Below, piece after piece: positions 1-6,023 of a DNA stretch of 8,337 nucleotides. The position numbers and the translations under genes are program-made. The DNA is from an uncultured Clostridia bacterium (GTDB taxonomy: Bacteria; Bacillota; Clostridia; Christensenellales; UBA1242). The notes below the pieces were generated by a model that saw nothing but the letters and a program-made list of their open reading frames with translations, was not told the DNA's origin and made no database searches. The DNA is taken from NCBI GenBank assembly GCA_947623775.1, contig CANQHL010000057.1:1-8337 (forward strand), given 5' to 3'. Every line of letters begins with the position of its first letter. Positions within the stretch are counted from its first letter, which is position 1.

Positions 1-2
1 CA

Positions 3-731
3 AAAACTATTTATCCATTCTATTGGGCAGCACCAATCAGCGATTTCTTGACGAGCATTGTTGCCGGAGTGCTTTTGATTGTATTATTTAAACAAATGGC
101 AAAACAAGAGGCGCCAAGAAAAGAAAACACCATTTCAATTTTACCTTCGCATAAAGGCGTTATCATAACCATTTCAAGACAACATGGTGCTGGTGGACGA
201 GAAATTGGACAAAAACTTGCAGAGAAACTTGGTGTGCCATTCTATGACAAAGAGCTTACCATTTTAGCCGCACAAGAAAGCGGGCTTGCACAGGAGTATA
301 TAGATAAAATTGAAGAAAAGAATTCTATTTTGTATGACCTGTATCTTTCAACAGAGGCAAATCAAACAGCAATAAAGGCACAAGAGAATGTGCTAAAAGA
401 AATTGCGGAAAGGGGCTCGTGCGTGATTGTTGGGCGTGCCGCTGATTATGTTTTGAAAGAGTATAATCTTTTCAAGGTTTTCATCTATGCACCAAACGAA
501 TTTAAGCAGAAAAGAATTATGGCAAACTATGGCGATAGTGATGACTTGGCAAAGATAAACATGGAAAAGGCAGACAAACGCCGTGCAAAATTTTATGAAA
601 ACATAACAGGTCAAGAGTGGGGAGAAGCAAAAAATTACAACTTATCTATTGACAGTTCTGTTGGCATAGATAAGGTTGTTGAACAAATCTGTTTAGCTGT
701 TCAAAGCGATAATCAAAATCAAGGAAATTAA
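3..731 (+). CDS. MATE efflux transporter C-terminus fused to a cytidylate kinase-like domain (5' partial)
   Basis: The reading frame is open to the left edge. Bases 3-95 encode a segment ending in a hydrophobic helix, with the motif FYWAAPISDFL that is typical of the last helix of MATE multidrug/Na+ antiporters. The frame then continues without a stop through a short charged linker into a cytidylate kinase-like P-loop domain (Cytidylate_kin2 type). The glycine-rich loop ISRQHGAGGREIG lies at 171-209, FYDKEL follows it, GRAADYVL is at 432-455, and an Arg-rich lid-like DKRR...FYENITGQEWG comes near 570-620. No Shine-Dalgarno precedes the internal ATG at 96 or the TTG at 48, so I read one fused protein: membrane transporter with a cytosolic kinase-like tail. 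The substrate of such kinase-like domains is not established. An 88-residue gene follows 14 bases later. The kinase family call is firm; the transporter call rests on about 30 residues. Confidence 0.82.
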   Translation, partial: KTIYPFYWAAPISDFLTSIVAGVLLIVLFKQMAKQEAPRKENTISILPSHKGVIITISRQHGAGGREIGQKLAEKLGVPFYDKELTILAAQESGLAQEYIDKIEEKNSILYDLYLSTEANQTAIKAQENVLKEIAERGSCVIVGRAADYVLKEYNLFKVFIYAPNEFKQKRIMANYGDSDDLAKINMEKADKRRAKFYENITGQEWGEAKNYNLSIDSSVGIDKVVEQICLAVQSDNQNQGN

Positions 732-745
732 AAGGAGAAAAAATT

Positions 746-1012
746 ATGTCAAAAAACAAAAACAATTTTTATTATGAACAAGAAATCGTAGCGCTTATCA
801 AATCTGGGGTTGAACCTGCGGAGGCTAAAAAAATTGCGGACGCCCATTTGGCTGCGGGCAATTATGATAAAATTATTGATCAGGTTGCAAAAGAAAGGAA
901 AGATGAAAAAGAGCTTCAAGCCTATGCAAGAACATTATCCGCTCGCATACATGCTGGCGAAGACCCACAAGATGTTGTAAATGATATGAAGAATGATGAA
1001 CTCGAAAGATAA
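746..1012 (+). CDS. Small charged hypothetical protein, 88 aa
   Basis: ATG at 746 is preceded by AAAGGAG at 731-737 with 8 bases of spacing, and it lies 14 bases after the transporter-kinase fusion, so the two are probably co-transcribed. The protein is rich in Lys, Glu, Asp and Ala, has no Cys, no signal peptide and no membrane segment, and looks almost entirely alpha-helical. Two helical units can be seen: residues about 10-45 (SGVEPAEAKKIADAHLAAG) and about 52-85 (LSARIHAGEDPQDVVNDM). Both carry a Gly-x-(E/D)-P turn before a helix, which hints at an internal two-fold repeat. I do not recognise the family. Its place at the end of the unit, before strong terminators, suggests an accessory or regulatory partner of the fusion protein; that is inference from position only. 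Confidence 0.8.
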   Translation: MSKNKNNFYYEQEIVALIKSGVEPAEAKKIADAHLAAGNYDKIIDQVAKERKDEKELQAYARTLSARIHAGEDPQDVVNDMKNDELER

Positions 1013-1048
1013 TATAGATTTTAGCGAAAAATAACTGCTGTTGCAAAT

Positions 1049-1081
1049 GTGAGAGGCGAGCCTTGCCTCACTTGTTTTTAT
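1049..1081 (+). terminator. Probable Rho-independent terminator (first of two)
   Basis: GTG-AG-AGGC pairs with GCCT-CAC across a 7-base loop, leaving a two-base bulge. A T-rich tail (TTGTTTTTATT) follows. It lies 37 bases after the 88-aa gene. Confidence 0.6.
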
Positions 1082-1108
1082 TCAGTCTGTTAATTTGTCT
1101 ACACTCTT

Positions 1109-1137
1109 AGGCGGCATTTTGCCGCCTTCTTTTTTTT
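1109..1137 (+). terminator. Strong Rho-independent terminator
   Basis: AGGCGGCA pairs perfectly with TGCCGCCT (8 bp, 3-base loop) at 1109-1127, followed by TCTTTTTTTT. It ends the transporter-kinase/88-aa unit, backing up the weaker hairpin just upstream. Confidence 0.9.
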
Positions 1138-1187
1138 GCCAAAATTCATTTAAAAAATATTTGCAACAAATTTTAAGGGATTTGCAA

Positions 1188-1220
1188 CAGTAAATTTGCA
1201 AAATTTTTTGAATTTTACTG
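1188..1220. repeat. AT-rich intergenic inverted repeat
   Basis: The stretch 1138-1345 carries no gene that I can see. It is very AT-rich and has recurring TTTGCAA and GCAAAATTTTT words. Its clearest structure is CAGTAAA (1188-1194) facing TTTACTG (1214-1220), followed by CTTTTTTTGC. This could be a weak terminator or simply low-complexity sequence. Confidence 0.35.
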
Positions 1221-1345
1221 CTTTTTTTGCAAAATTTTTGCATTTTTGAAAATCACTTACCAACTTTGGCTCATAATAAATACTAATTTCCTATTTTAAT
1301 CTTACAATTTAGTCATAAACGAAAAAAATATTTTTATTGATTAAA

Positions 1346-1370
1346 ATTCATTGACTTTAATTCAGTGAAT
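1346..1370. promoter_or_regulatory. Candidate TetR operator palindrome
   Basis: A 25-bp palindrome is centred on base 1358: ATTCATTGA (1346-1354) faces TCAGTGAAT (1362-1370), with 10 of 12 base pairs symmetric around the centre. It covers the -35 box of the promoter for the TetR gene. That is the usual position for an autoregulatory TetR-family operator, so the protein encoded at 1405 probably represses its own unit. The binding is inferred. Confidence 0.6.
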
Positions 1371-1380
1371 GTGATATATT
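1351..1380 (+). promoter_or_regulatory. Promoter of the TetR/DXS-like unit
   Basis: TTGACT at 1351-1356 and TATATT at 1375-1380 are separated by 18 bp. A TGN extended -10 lies at 1372-1374. The predicted start is near 1387, giving a short leader that holds the AAGGAGG site at 1391-1397. Confidence 0.6.
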
Positions 1381-1404
1381 GAAAATGTAAAAGGAGGTGG
1401 TTAT

Positions 1405-2013
1405 GTGACAAACCGACAACTTGCAGCTTTAGAGACAAAGAAAAAGCTTCTTGAAACGGCTAAAAATTTAATATGCGAAAAAGGGCTGATAAACACATCT
1501 ATTGAGGAGATAACAAAAACCTGTGGTGTATCAAACGGCACATTTTATACCTACTTTAAACGCAAAGAGGATATTGTTTTTGCACTGGGCGACTATATAT
1601 ATCAGGAACTTTATGAGCAGGCTATGGCATATAAGGGAGATATAACAGAGCGGCTTAAATTCTTTATGACTCGTTTTGCTGAGTATATCGAAAAAAGCAG
1701 TTTGAAACTATGTCAGGAATGGGTGCGAAATGCAGTTGATCCAGATATTTCTCCCGAAGGGAAAAACAAGATGAATTGGGATTTATCTGCAATCAAAGGA
1801 CTACTAGACAATGCGGTTCAAAGGGACGAGTTAAGAAAAGATACTCCCGTAGAACTCATTACAAAAACTTTCATCGACATTCTTTATGGTCAAATGCTTT
1901 GCTGGGACATTTCTGGTGGGACGTATAGTTTTAAAGAATGCACGGATAAATTTTGTGATAGTTTTCTGAGTTTAATAATAATCCCATATTTAAAAAATAA
2001 AAAAGGAGAGTAA
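1405..2013 (+). CDS. TetR/AcrR-family transcriptional regulator
   Basis: 202 residues, the usual TetR length. The N-terminal DNA-binding domain covers residues 10-57: a first helix (KKLLETAKNLICEKG), TSIEEITKTCGVSNGTFYTYF as the helix-turn-helix, and the family signature FYTYFKRKEDI. The remaining helical domain, with YIYQEL, KLCQEWVRNAV and TFIDILYGQMLCWD, would bind an unknown ligand and dimerise. The start is GTG at 1405, set 7 bases after GGAGG at 1393-1397. The overlapping ATG at 1403 is out of frame and runs straight into TGA, so it cannot be the start. It shares a transcript with the DXS-like gene beginning 7 bases after its stop, so control of that gene is its likely local job. Confidence 0.9.
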   Translation: MTNRQLAALETKKKLLETAKNLICEKGLINTSIEEITKTCGVSNGTFYTYFKRKEDIVFALGDYIYQELYEQAMAYKGDITERLKFFMTRFAEYIEKSSLKLCQEWVRNAVDPDISPEGKNKMNWDLSAIKGLLDNAVQRDELRKDTPVELITKTFIDILYGQMLCWDISGGTYSFKECTDKFCDSFLSLIIIPYLKNKKGE

Positions 2014-2019
2014 TTTACT

Positions 2020-2739
2020 ATGTATTTAGAGAATATCAACGGTCCTAAGGACATTAAAAAATTGAAAATTGAAGAATTGAAAGTTTTAGCAGATGAAACA
2101 AGAGCCGCACTGATAAACAAAATCAGCAATGCAGGCGGTCATAACGGTCCAAATTTAGGAATGGTCGAAATGACGGTTGCACTTCATTATGTTTTTGATT
2201 CGCCTAAGGATAAAATTGTATTTGATGTGTCACATCAATGCTATCCACATAAAATTTTGACTGGAAGAAAAGAGGCGTTTTTAGACAGTGCACATTTTGG
2301 AGATGTAACAGGTTATACAAATCCACTTGAAAGTGAACATGATATTTTTACTGTTGGACATACTTCAACATCAGTTTCCTTGGCATTGGGTTTAGCGAAA
2401 GGCAGAGATTTACAACAAGCGAAAGGCAACGTAATCGCAATTATCGGCGATGGTTCATTGTCAGGCGGGGAGGCGTTGGAAGGATTGGATTATGCTGGAG
2501 AATATAATAAAAATTTAATTATCATAATCAACGATAACGATCAAAGTATAGCAGAAAATCATGGCGGCATGTATAAAACGCTAAAAAAGTTAAGAGAAAC
2601 TAATGGCAAATCTTCAAATAATCTGTTCAAATCTTTCGGACTAGACTACAGATATTTAGACAATGGACATGATGTATCGGCTTTGGTTGATTTATTCAGA
2701 AGCGTTAAGGATATAGACCATCCAATTGGGGCTTGGTGA
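2020..2739 (+). pseudogene. 1-deoxy-D-xylulose-5-phosphate synthase paralogue, N-terminal fragment
   Basis: The intact enzyme condenses pyruvate and glyceraldehyde-3-phosphate using thiamine diphosphate. Seen here: GGHNGPNLG with His41, FDVSHQCYPHKILTGR around residue 75, GHTSTS at 113-118, and the ThDP motif GDGSLSGGEA...NDND (GDG at 143-145, Asn171). The SHQCYPHK, TGYTNP and AENHGG segments fit the divergent DXS paralogue that Clostridia and lactobacilli carry beside TetR genes rather than the housekeeping enzyme (from memory). After DIDHP, where the family continues with a VVHI..KGKGY-like stretch, the sequence changes to IGAW and a TGA at 2737. Only about 235 of some 580-620 residues remain; the pyrimidine-binding domain with the catalytic Glu and the C-terminal domain are gone, so the product should be inactive. 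AAGGAGAG at 2003-2010 sets the ATG start. Confidence 0.88.
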
Positions 2740-4642
2740 AGTTTCAAACAACATTTTGGGCCATTATGTTCAAATGAGCGATGTATATAATATTACCGAC
2801 CGTATCGGGCTTGGCGACCTTGCAAAAGTGGAAGATGATCGAAATCAAAAGAGAATTGAAGAGGGCAAAGGCTTTTTGGATACATCAACGGGATTTGAAG
2901 GCGTAAGACTTTATGCAATGGTAAACCTCTTAGATGCGTTTGAAGGCAAAGACACTTACGCAAAACTTTTCAGTTGGTACAGAGAGATGATAGACAAAGG
3001 AGTCTTTACAGCACAGACTTTAAATCAACAAGATGCAATATCAACATTTTTTGCAGAGGAATACGGTGCCGACATCATACCTTATTGGCAACAATGGGGA
3101 GTTGAGGTTTCAAAGGAAGTTCGCGATAAGATAATTACAAGCACGCACAATCATTTTTCAATTCTTAAAGATGTTGCGACAGATAAGACGGAAGAAATAA
3201 TGGAAGGGGAACAAACCGACAGAAAATATGGACTTGTTTCCGAACAAACACTTGCAGAATATGGTGTTAAAAGTGATGTCAACATAACCTACGATATAGA
3301 AGAGCCACAGTTACTTGAAAATAAAATGCTTTTACTTGAAAAGGAAGGCAAAGTTGTTTATCAAATTAAGATAACCGACGGAAAAGCCAGCTTTTCAAAC
3401 ATTCCGACAGGCTCTTATGTTATAAGGTCTCCATTTTTGGAAAGATATTCAACCGAATACAGATACTATACTTTTAAAAACGGCACAAATGATTTGACAA
3501 TTGAATATCAACCACTTCAAAAATTTGATGAAAACACATATTATCCAATGCAATTAAAAATTATCGGAGTAAACGGAACAGACGGAATAAGATTGACTTT
3601 TTCAAACAATAATCACACAGCAGTTCTTTATCGCGGAGGGGCAAATCTCGGAAATCATGGGTTTCCGACAGACCAAGTTTTCATGTCAGTGAAATTCCAA
3701 AAGCCAAATGGTGACTTAATTTGGGGACAAGATATTTACGGTGGCTCGACTATTGATGATAATCACTTTTTCTCGGCAACAAAAGTACCTGATGTGACAT
3801 ATGATGATTTGGAATATGGCTCGACAATATCAATAACAACCGAAAGACCTGATTTTGTGAAAGTCATTTCATTAAACACAAATTCGGTTATGACCTCCTA
3901 TCAAACCACATCAAAAGATCTTACATTCACACTAACGGCACGCGGACTTGAGCCTGAGTATTTACAAGATTTTGACTTTACCGATGCCTTTTACGGAAGT
4001 GTAAAGGATACAATGGTTCAACGATTGAACTCGTTGATGCAATATTTCAGTGATAACCCTGACCAACTTAACGCAAAATGTTTCTCAAGTGCAGAGAAAA
4101 ATTCTTTTATAGAAGGTTACTTAAATTTGAAAGAGGAGGACAGAGCCCCATATACCGACACCTACAATCCGATTTTAGTGGGCGGAAAACCTACAATAAC
4201 TCTTTCAAAAACAGAATTTGAAAGCGATGAAGAAATAGATTTTGCTCAACTTATCACAGCATTTGATTATGAAGACGGTTATATAGACCTTAACGATACA
4301 AACTTCTTGGTAAATCCTGAAAGTGACTTATCTATGCCAGGCACACATCAAATTGAAATTCAGGTGACAGACTCGGAAGGTAATGTAAGCAGCCAAACTT
4401 TTGAAATAACCGTCAAGGCAAAACCGGTTCAGGAACCAGTTGACGATCCACAGGAAGAACCAGGCGAGGAAGATCATACTGAAGATCCAGAAGAAGAGCA
4501 AAAGGGCGAAGAGCCAACAAATTCTAATTTAGCATGGATAATAATCGGGTGTGTGGCAGGCGGAATTTTGCTTTGCGGTGCCGGATTTGCGGTATTCATG
4601 GCTATGAAAAAGAAGAAAATAAGAAAAATCGAAAATAAATAA
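2726..4642 (+). pseudogene. M60 (enhancin-type) peptidase, 5'-truncated, with mucin-binding-like and Ig-like domains and a membrane anchor
   Basis: The frame opens at the junction with the DXS fragment, with no ribosome site, and starts in the middle of the metallopeptidase domain. GLGEVSNNILGHYVQ matches the M60 segment just after HExxH; its Glu5 would be the third zinc ligand of the HExxH-x(8-24)-E motif, while HExxH itself and the secretion signal are lost. Visible parts (numbered from the TTG at 2726): rest of the peptidase about 1-150; a small beta domain about 185-265 (ASFSNIPTGSYVI); a module about 275-405 resembling PF03272 mucin/carbohydrate-binding domains; a helical stretch about 415-480; an Ig-like domain about 485-565 (AFDYEDGYIDL, QVTDSEGNVSSQTFEITV); an acidic Pro/Glu linker 567-599; a membrane helix about 602-627; and a KKKKIRK tail. 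The intact protein would be cell-surface anchored and act on host glycoproteins. Without a start or active site this copy is probably dead. Confidence 0.85.
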
Positions 4643-4709
4643 AAAGACTTGACTAATGCGATCGAGAAAGTTTCACAAACTCTTGCAATTTCGATAAAAA
4701 AAATATAAT

Positions 4710-4997
4710 CTATAAATTAGGATTGATAATTTTAATTTTCAATCCTTTTTTTAGCGTAATTTAAAGTTTGTTGTGTCCTCTGGGCATACCGTTATAAAGA
4801 GATATAACGAGTGATGAGTTATTTATCATGTATTTATTTCGTTCTTGCATATATTCATCCTCATAATGGCTATAAATACATCGTACGTTTTCTATTTCTA
4901 GTTTTGTAAGTTCTTTCACTGCTAAACATCGCACATCACTTTCAACAAATCTCTATGGTAGTTTTTGACTTCTATGTCCCGTAAAGCATGTTTTTAT
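4710..4997 (-). pseudogene. SLOG/DUF1273 (YpsA-like) protein, decayed remnant
   Basis: One minus-strand frame of 96 codons reads as a broken SLOG-family protein. It opens with IKTCFTGHRSQKLP, matching the family start MKxCCFTGHRPQKLPW: the expected ATG is ATA at 4995-4997, and the expected Trp codon after KLP is a TAG at 4953-4955. It continues RFVESDVRCLAVKELTKLEIE, the normal first helix, then jumps to YSHYEDEYMQERNKYMINNS and SLVISLYNG, which belong to the family's C-terminal half. The central Rossmann part (the GMALG region) is therefore deleted. A second stop, TAA at 4761-4763, comes before the usual ending LKKGLKIKIINPNL, closed by TAG at 4710. An altered start, two stops and an internal deletion make a clear pseudogene. 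SLOG proteins are thought to bind nucleotides or related ligands; YpsA affects cell division in Bacillus. The assignment is from recognised motifs, not a search. Confidence 0.72.
4719..4753 (+). terminator. Rho-independent terminator after the M60 fragment
   Basis: AGGATTGA at 4719-4726 pairs perfectly with TCAATCCT at 4739-4746 (12-base loop), followed by TTTTTT. The stem is AT-rich and coincides with the 3' end of the minus-strand SLOG remnant, so the T-run may originally be that gene's lysine codons. It could still end plus-strand transcripts. Confidence 0.55.
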
Positions 4998-5037
4998 TTA
5001 ATGGTCAAAAATATTAAACTTTTTGCGTGTTTCACAT

Positions 5038-5059
5038 TACATAATTTTAAAATTATGTA
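5038..5059. promoter_or_regulatory. 22-bp perfect palindrome, candidate operator
   Basis: TACATAATTTT at 5038-5048 is followed directly by its exact reverse complement (5049-5059). It ends one base before the TG of the extended -10 of the first HTH gene and so covers the -35 region. A small dimeric HTH protein encoded just downstream is the natural candidate binder. AT-rich palindromes can arise by chance, but a perfect 22-mer at this position is unlikely to be accidental. Confidence 0.55.
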
Positions 5060-5068
5060 TGGTAAAAT
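5060..5068 (+). promoter_or_regulatory. Extended -10 promoter of the first HTH gene
   Basis: TG at 5060-5061, one base, then TAAAAT at 5063-5068 form an extended -10 element. No good -35 is present at 16-18 bp spacing, as is common for extended -10 promoters. Transcription would start near 5075. Confidence 0.5.
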
Positions 5069-5106
5069 ATGTGTATGTAATAAATTATATAAAAAGGAGC
5101 TAAAGT

Positions 5107-5349
5107 ATGACTTTAAATCAAGCATTTGCACAGAGGGTAAGAAATATTTTAAAAGAGAAGAAGATGACTCAATATCGTTTAGAGAAGAATACGGGAATTT
5201 ATCATAATACTATGACTTGCGTTTTAAATAATAGATATAAGGAATCAAATTTTAAAACTCTTGCCTTAATTATTCGGGCATTAGGTTATTCACTTGATGA
5301 ATTTTTCAACGACCATCTATTTAGTTTTGACAATTTGGAAATCGAATAA
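5107..5349 (+). CDS. Small XRE-type helix-turn-helix protein, copy 1 (80 aa)
   Basis: ATG at 5107 follows AAAAGGAG (5092-5099) with 7 bases of spacing. The longer frame starting at 4965 is a different reading frame and not a gene. The protein is essentially one HTH domain of the Cro/CI-like HTH_26 type: helix 1 QAFAQRVRNILKEKKMT, HTH helices YRLEKNTGIYHNTMTCVLN, then FKTLALIIRALGYSLDEFF, and a short acidic tail. There is no ligand-binding or oligomerisation domain beyond this. A second gene 54 bases downstream encodes a paralogue with 37 of the first 73 positions identical, so the pair arose by tandem duplication. The perfect palindrome at its promoter suggests autoregulation. Partner genes and targets are unknown. 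Confidence 0.88.
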   Translation: MTLNQAFAQRVRNILKEKKMTQYRLEKNTGIYHNTMTCVLNNRYKESNFKTLALIIRALGYSLDEFFNDHLFSFDNLEIE

Positions 5350-5367
5350 AAATTATTTAGAATTTAG

Positions 5368-5402
5368 CCTCTTATAATGTAAAATATATAAGAGGTTTTT
5401 TT
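5368..5402 (+). terminator. Intercistronic terminator overlapping the ribosome binding site of HTH copy 2
   Basis: CCTCTTATA (5368-5376) pairs perfectly with TATAAGAGG (5387-5395) and is followed by seven T (5396-5402) running directly into ATG 5403. The 3' arm contains AGAGG, the only ribosome binding site for the next gene, 7 bases before its ATG. The 5' arm and loop contain TATAAT (5373-5378), a possible -10 without a good -35. Confidence 0.75.
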
Positions 5403-5648
5403 ATGACAATAAGTGAAAGTATATCAAAGCGTGTTAGAGGAATTTTAAGACAAAGGAAAATGAGTATTTACAAATTAGAAATGTTAACGGGGATATGTCA
5501 TGGGACTATGTCGTGTTTATTAAATAGTAGGTATAATTCCTGCAATATAAAAACAGTTTTCATAATTATTGAGGCTTTGGGATTAACTATTCCTGAATTT
5601 TTTCAAGATGAAGTTTTTTCGGATATATTCGAATTTGATTTGGATTGA
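5403..5648 (+). CDS. Small XRE-type helix-turn-helix protein, copy 2 (81 aa)
   Basis: Paralogue of the preceding gene, with the same layout: ESISKRVRGILRQRKMS, YKLEMLTGICHGTMSCLLN, NIKTVFIIIEALGLTIPEFF and an acidic, aromatic tail (FSDIFEFDLD). Identity is about 50% over 73 residues. The turn and recognition-helix region keeps TGI-H-TM-C-LN-RY, while several presumed DNA-contact positions differ (Y to C, N to G, K/E/S to N/S/C), so the two proteins may read different or overlapping sites. The start is ATG 5403, directly after the T-run of the intercistronic hairpin; its ribosome site AGAGG is inside that hairpin's 3' arm. Expression from upstream transcripts should therefore be limited by both termination and occlusion. 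Function is unknown beyond DNA binding. Confidence 0.87.
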   Translation: MTISESISKRVRGILRQRKMSIYKLEMLTGICHGTMSCLLNSRYNSCNIKTVFIIIEALGLTIPEFFQDEVFSDIFEFDLD

Positions 5649-5710
5649 AAACAAAAAAATTGTTTGTAAGGTAAAAAATATGTCAAAAAAGTGATTTGCA
5701 GGTGGTAAAA

Positions 5711-5767
5711 ATGAGCAAATTTTTATTACAGCTTTTTACAGCCTTTTGGCTAATTAGGCAGTTTTAG
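5711..5767 (+). CDS. Possible 18-residue hydrophobic peptide
   Basis: AGGTGG at 5700-5705 stands 5 bases before ATG 5711, which opens MSKFLLQLFTAFWLIRQF and stops at TAG 5765. A strong terminator begins 12 bases later. The peptide is hydrophobic with one basic residue near each end, as seen in small membrane peptides, leader peptides and some type I toxins. So short an ORF can be chance; the ribosome site and the terminator are the only support. Confidence 0.3.
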   Translation: MSKFLLQLFTAFWLIRQF

Positions 5768-5779
5768 TTAGTCGCAATT

Positions 5780-5815
5780 AGTCTTTGATTTTTCAAAGAC
5801 TTTTTCTTTTTTTGC
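5780..5815 (+). terminator. Strong Rho-independent terminator after the HTH pair
   Basis: AGTCTTTGA (5780-5788) pairs perfectly with TCAAAGACT (5793-5801) around a TTTT loop, followed by TTTTCTTTTTTT. It closes the HTH/peptide unit. Confidence 0.88.
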
Positions 5816-6023
5816 AAAGTTTACAGCTTTTTTTATGAATTTTTCGAGTTAAATTTTTAAATTTTAAAGAAATGATGAAAAACACAAAAATCACTACATC
5901 CCTTTATTACAAGGAATGCGAATTTGTCATTTATGAGCAAAAATGAGCGTGACGGAGTAATATCTTCTAAGATATTTTAGGGCGATATAGCGATTAAAAA
6001 AGCTCTATAAAATCGGGCTTTTA
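5811..6023. other. Non-coding stretch with small palindromes
   Basis: No convincing gene. A 24-codon frame opens at ATG 5872 (MMKNTKITTSLYYKECEF...) but lacks a ribosome site. A palindrome AATATCTT-CT-AAGATATT occupies 5959-5976. AAAAGCTC (5998-6005) can pair with GGGCTTTT (6015-6022), one wobble included, forming a weak terminator-like hairpin just before the GC-rich island. Confidence 0.4.

Noticed and set aside
2726..2728. TTG as a true start codon of the M60 protein.
   Set aside because: No Shine-Dalgarno precedes it, and the encoded protein begins inside a catalytic domain with no signal peptide; the position is just where the open frame begins at the junction.
4661..4695. Imperfect hairpin (ATCGA...TCGAT enclosing AGTTT-CAC-AAACT) after the M60 stop.
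   Set aside because: Long bulges and no good T-tract on the plus strand; the hairpin at 4719 is the better terminator.
4965..5207. An 80-codon plus-strand frame upstream of the first HTH gene.
   Set aside because: It overlaps the SLOG remnant and the HTH gene in another frame, passes through the promoter and has no ribosome site.
5872..5946. 24-codon frame MMKNTKITTSLYYKECEF...
   Set aside because: No ribosome site or terminator of its own and no recognisable similarity.
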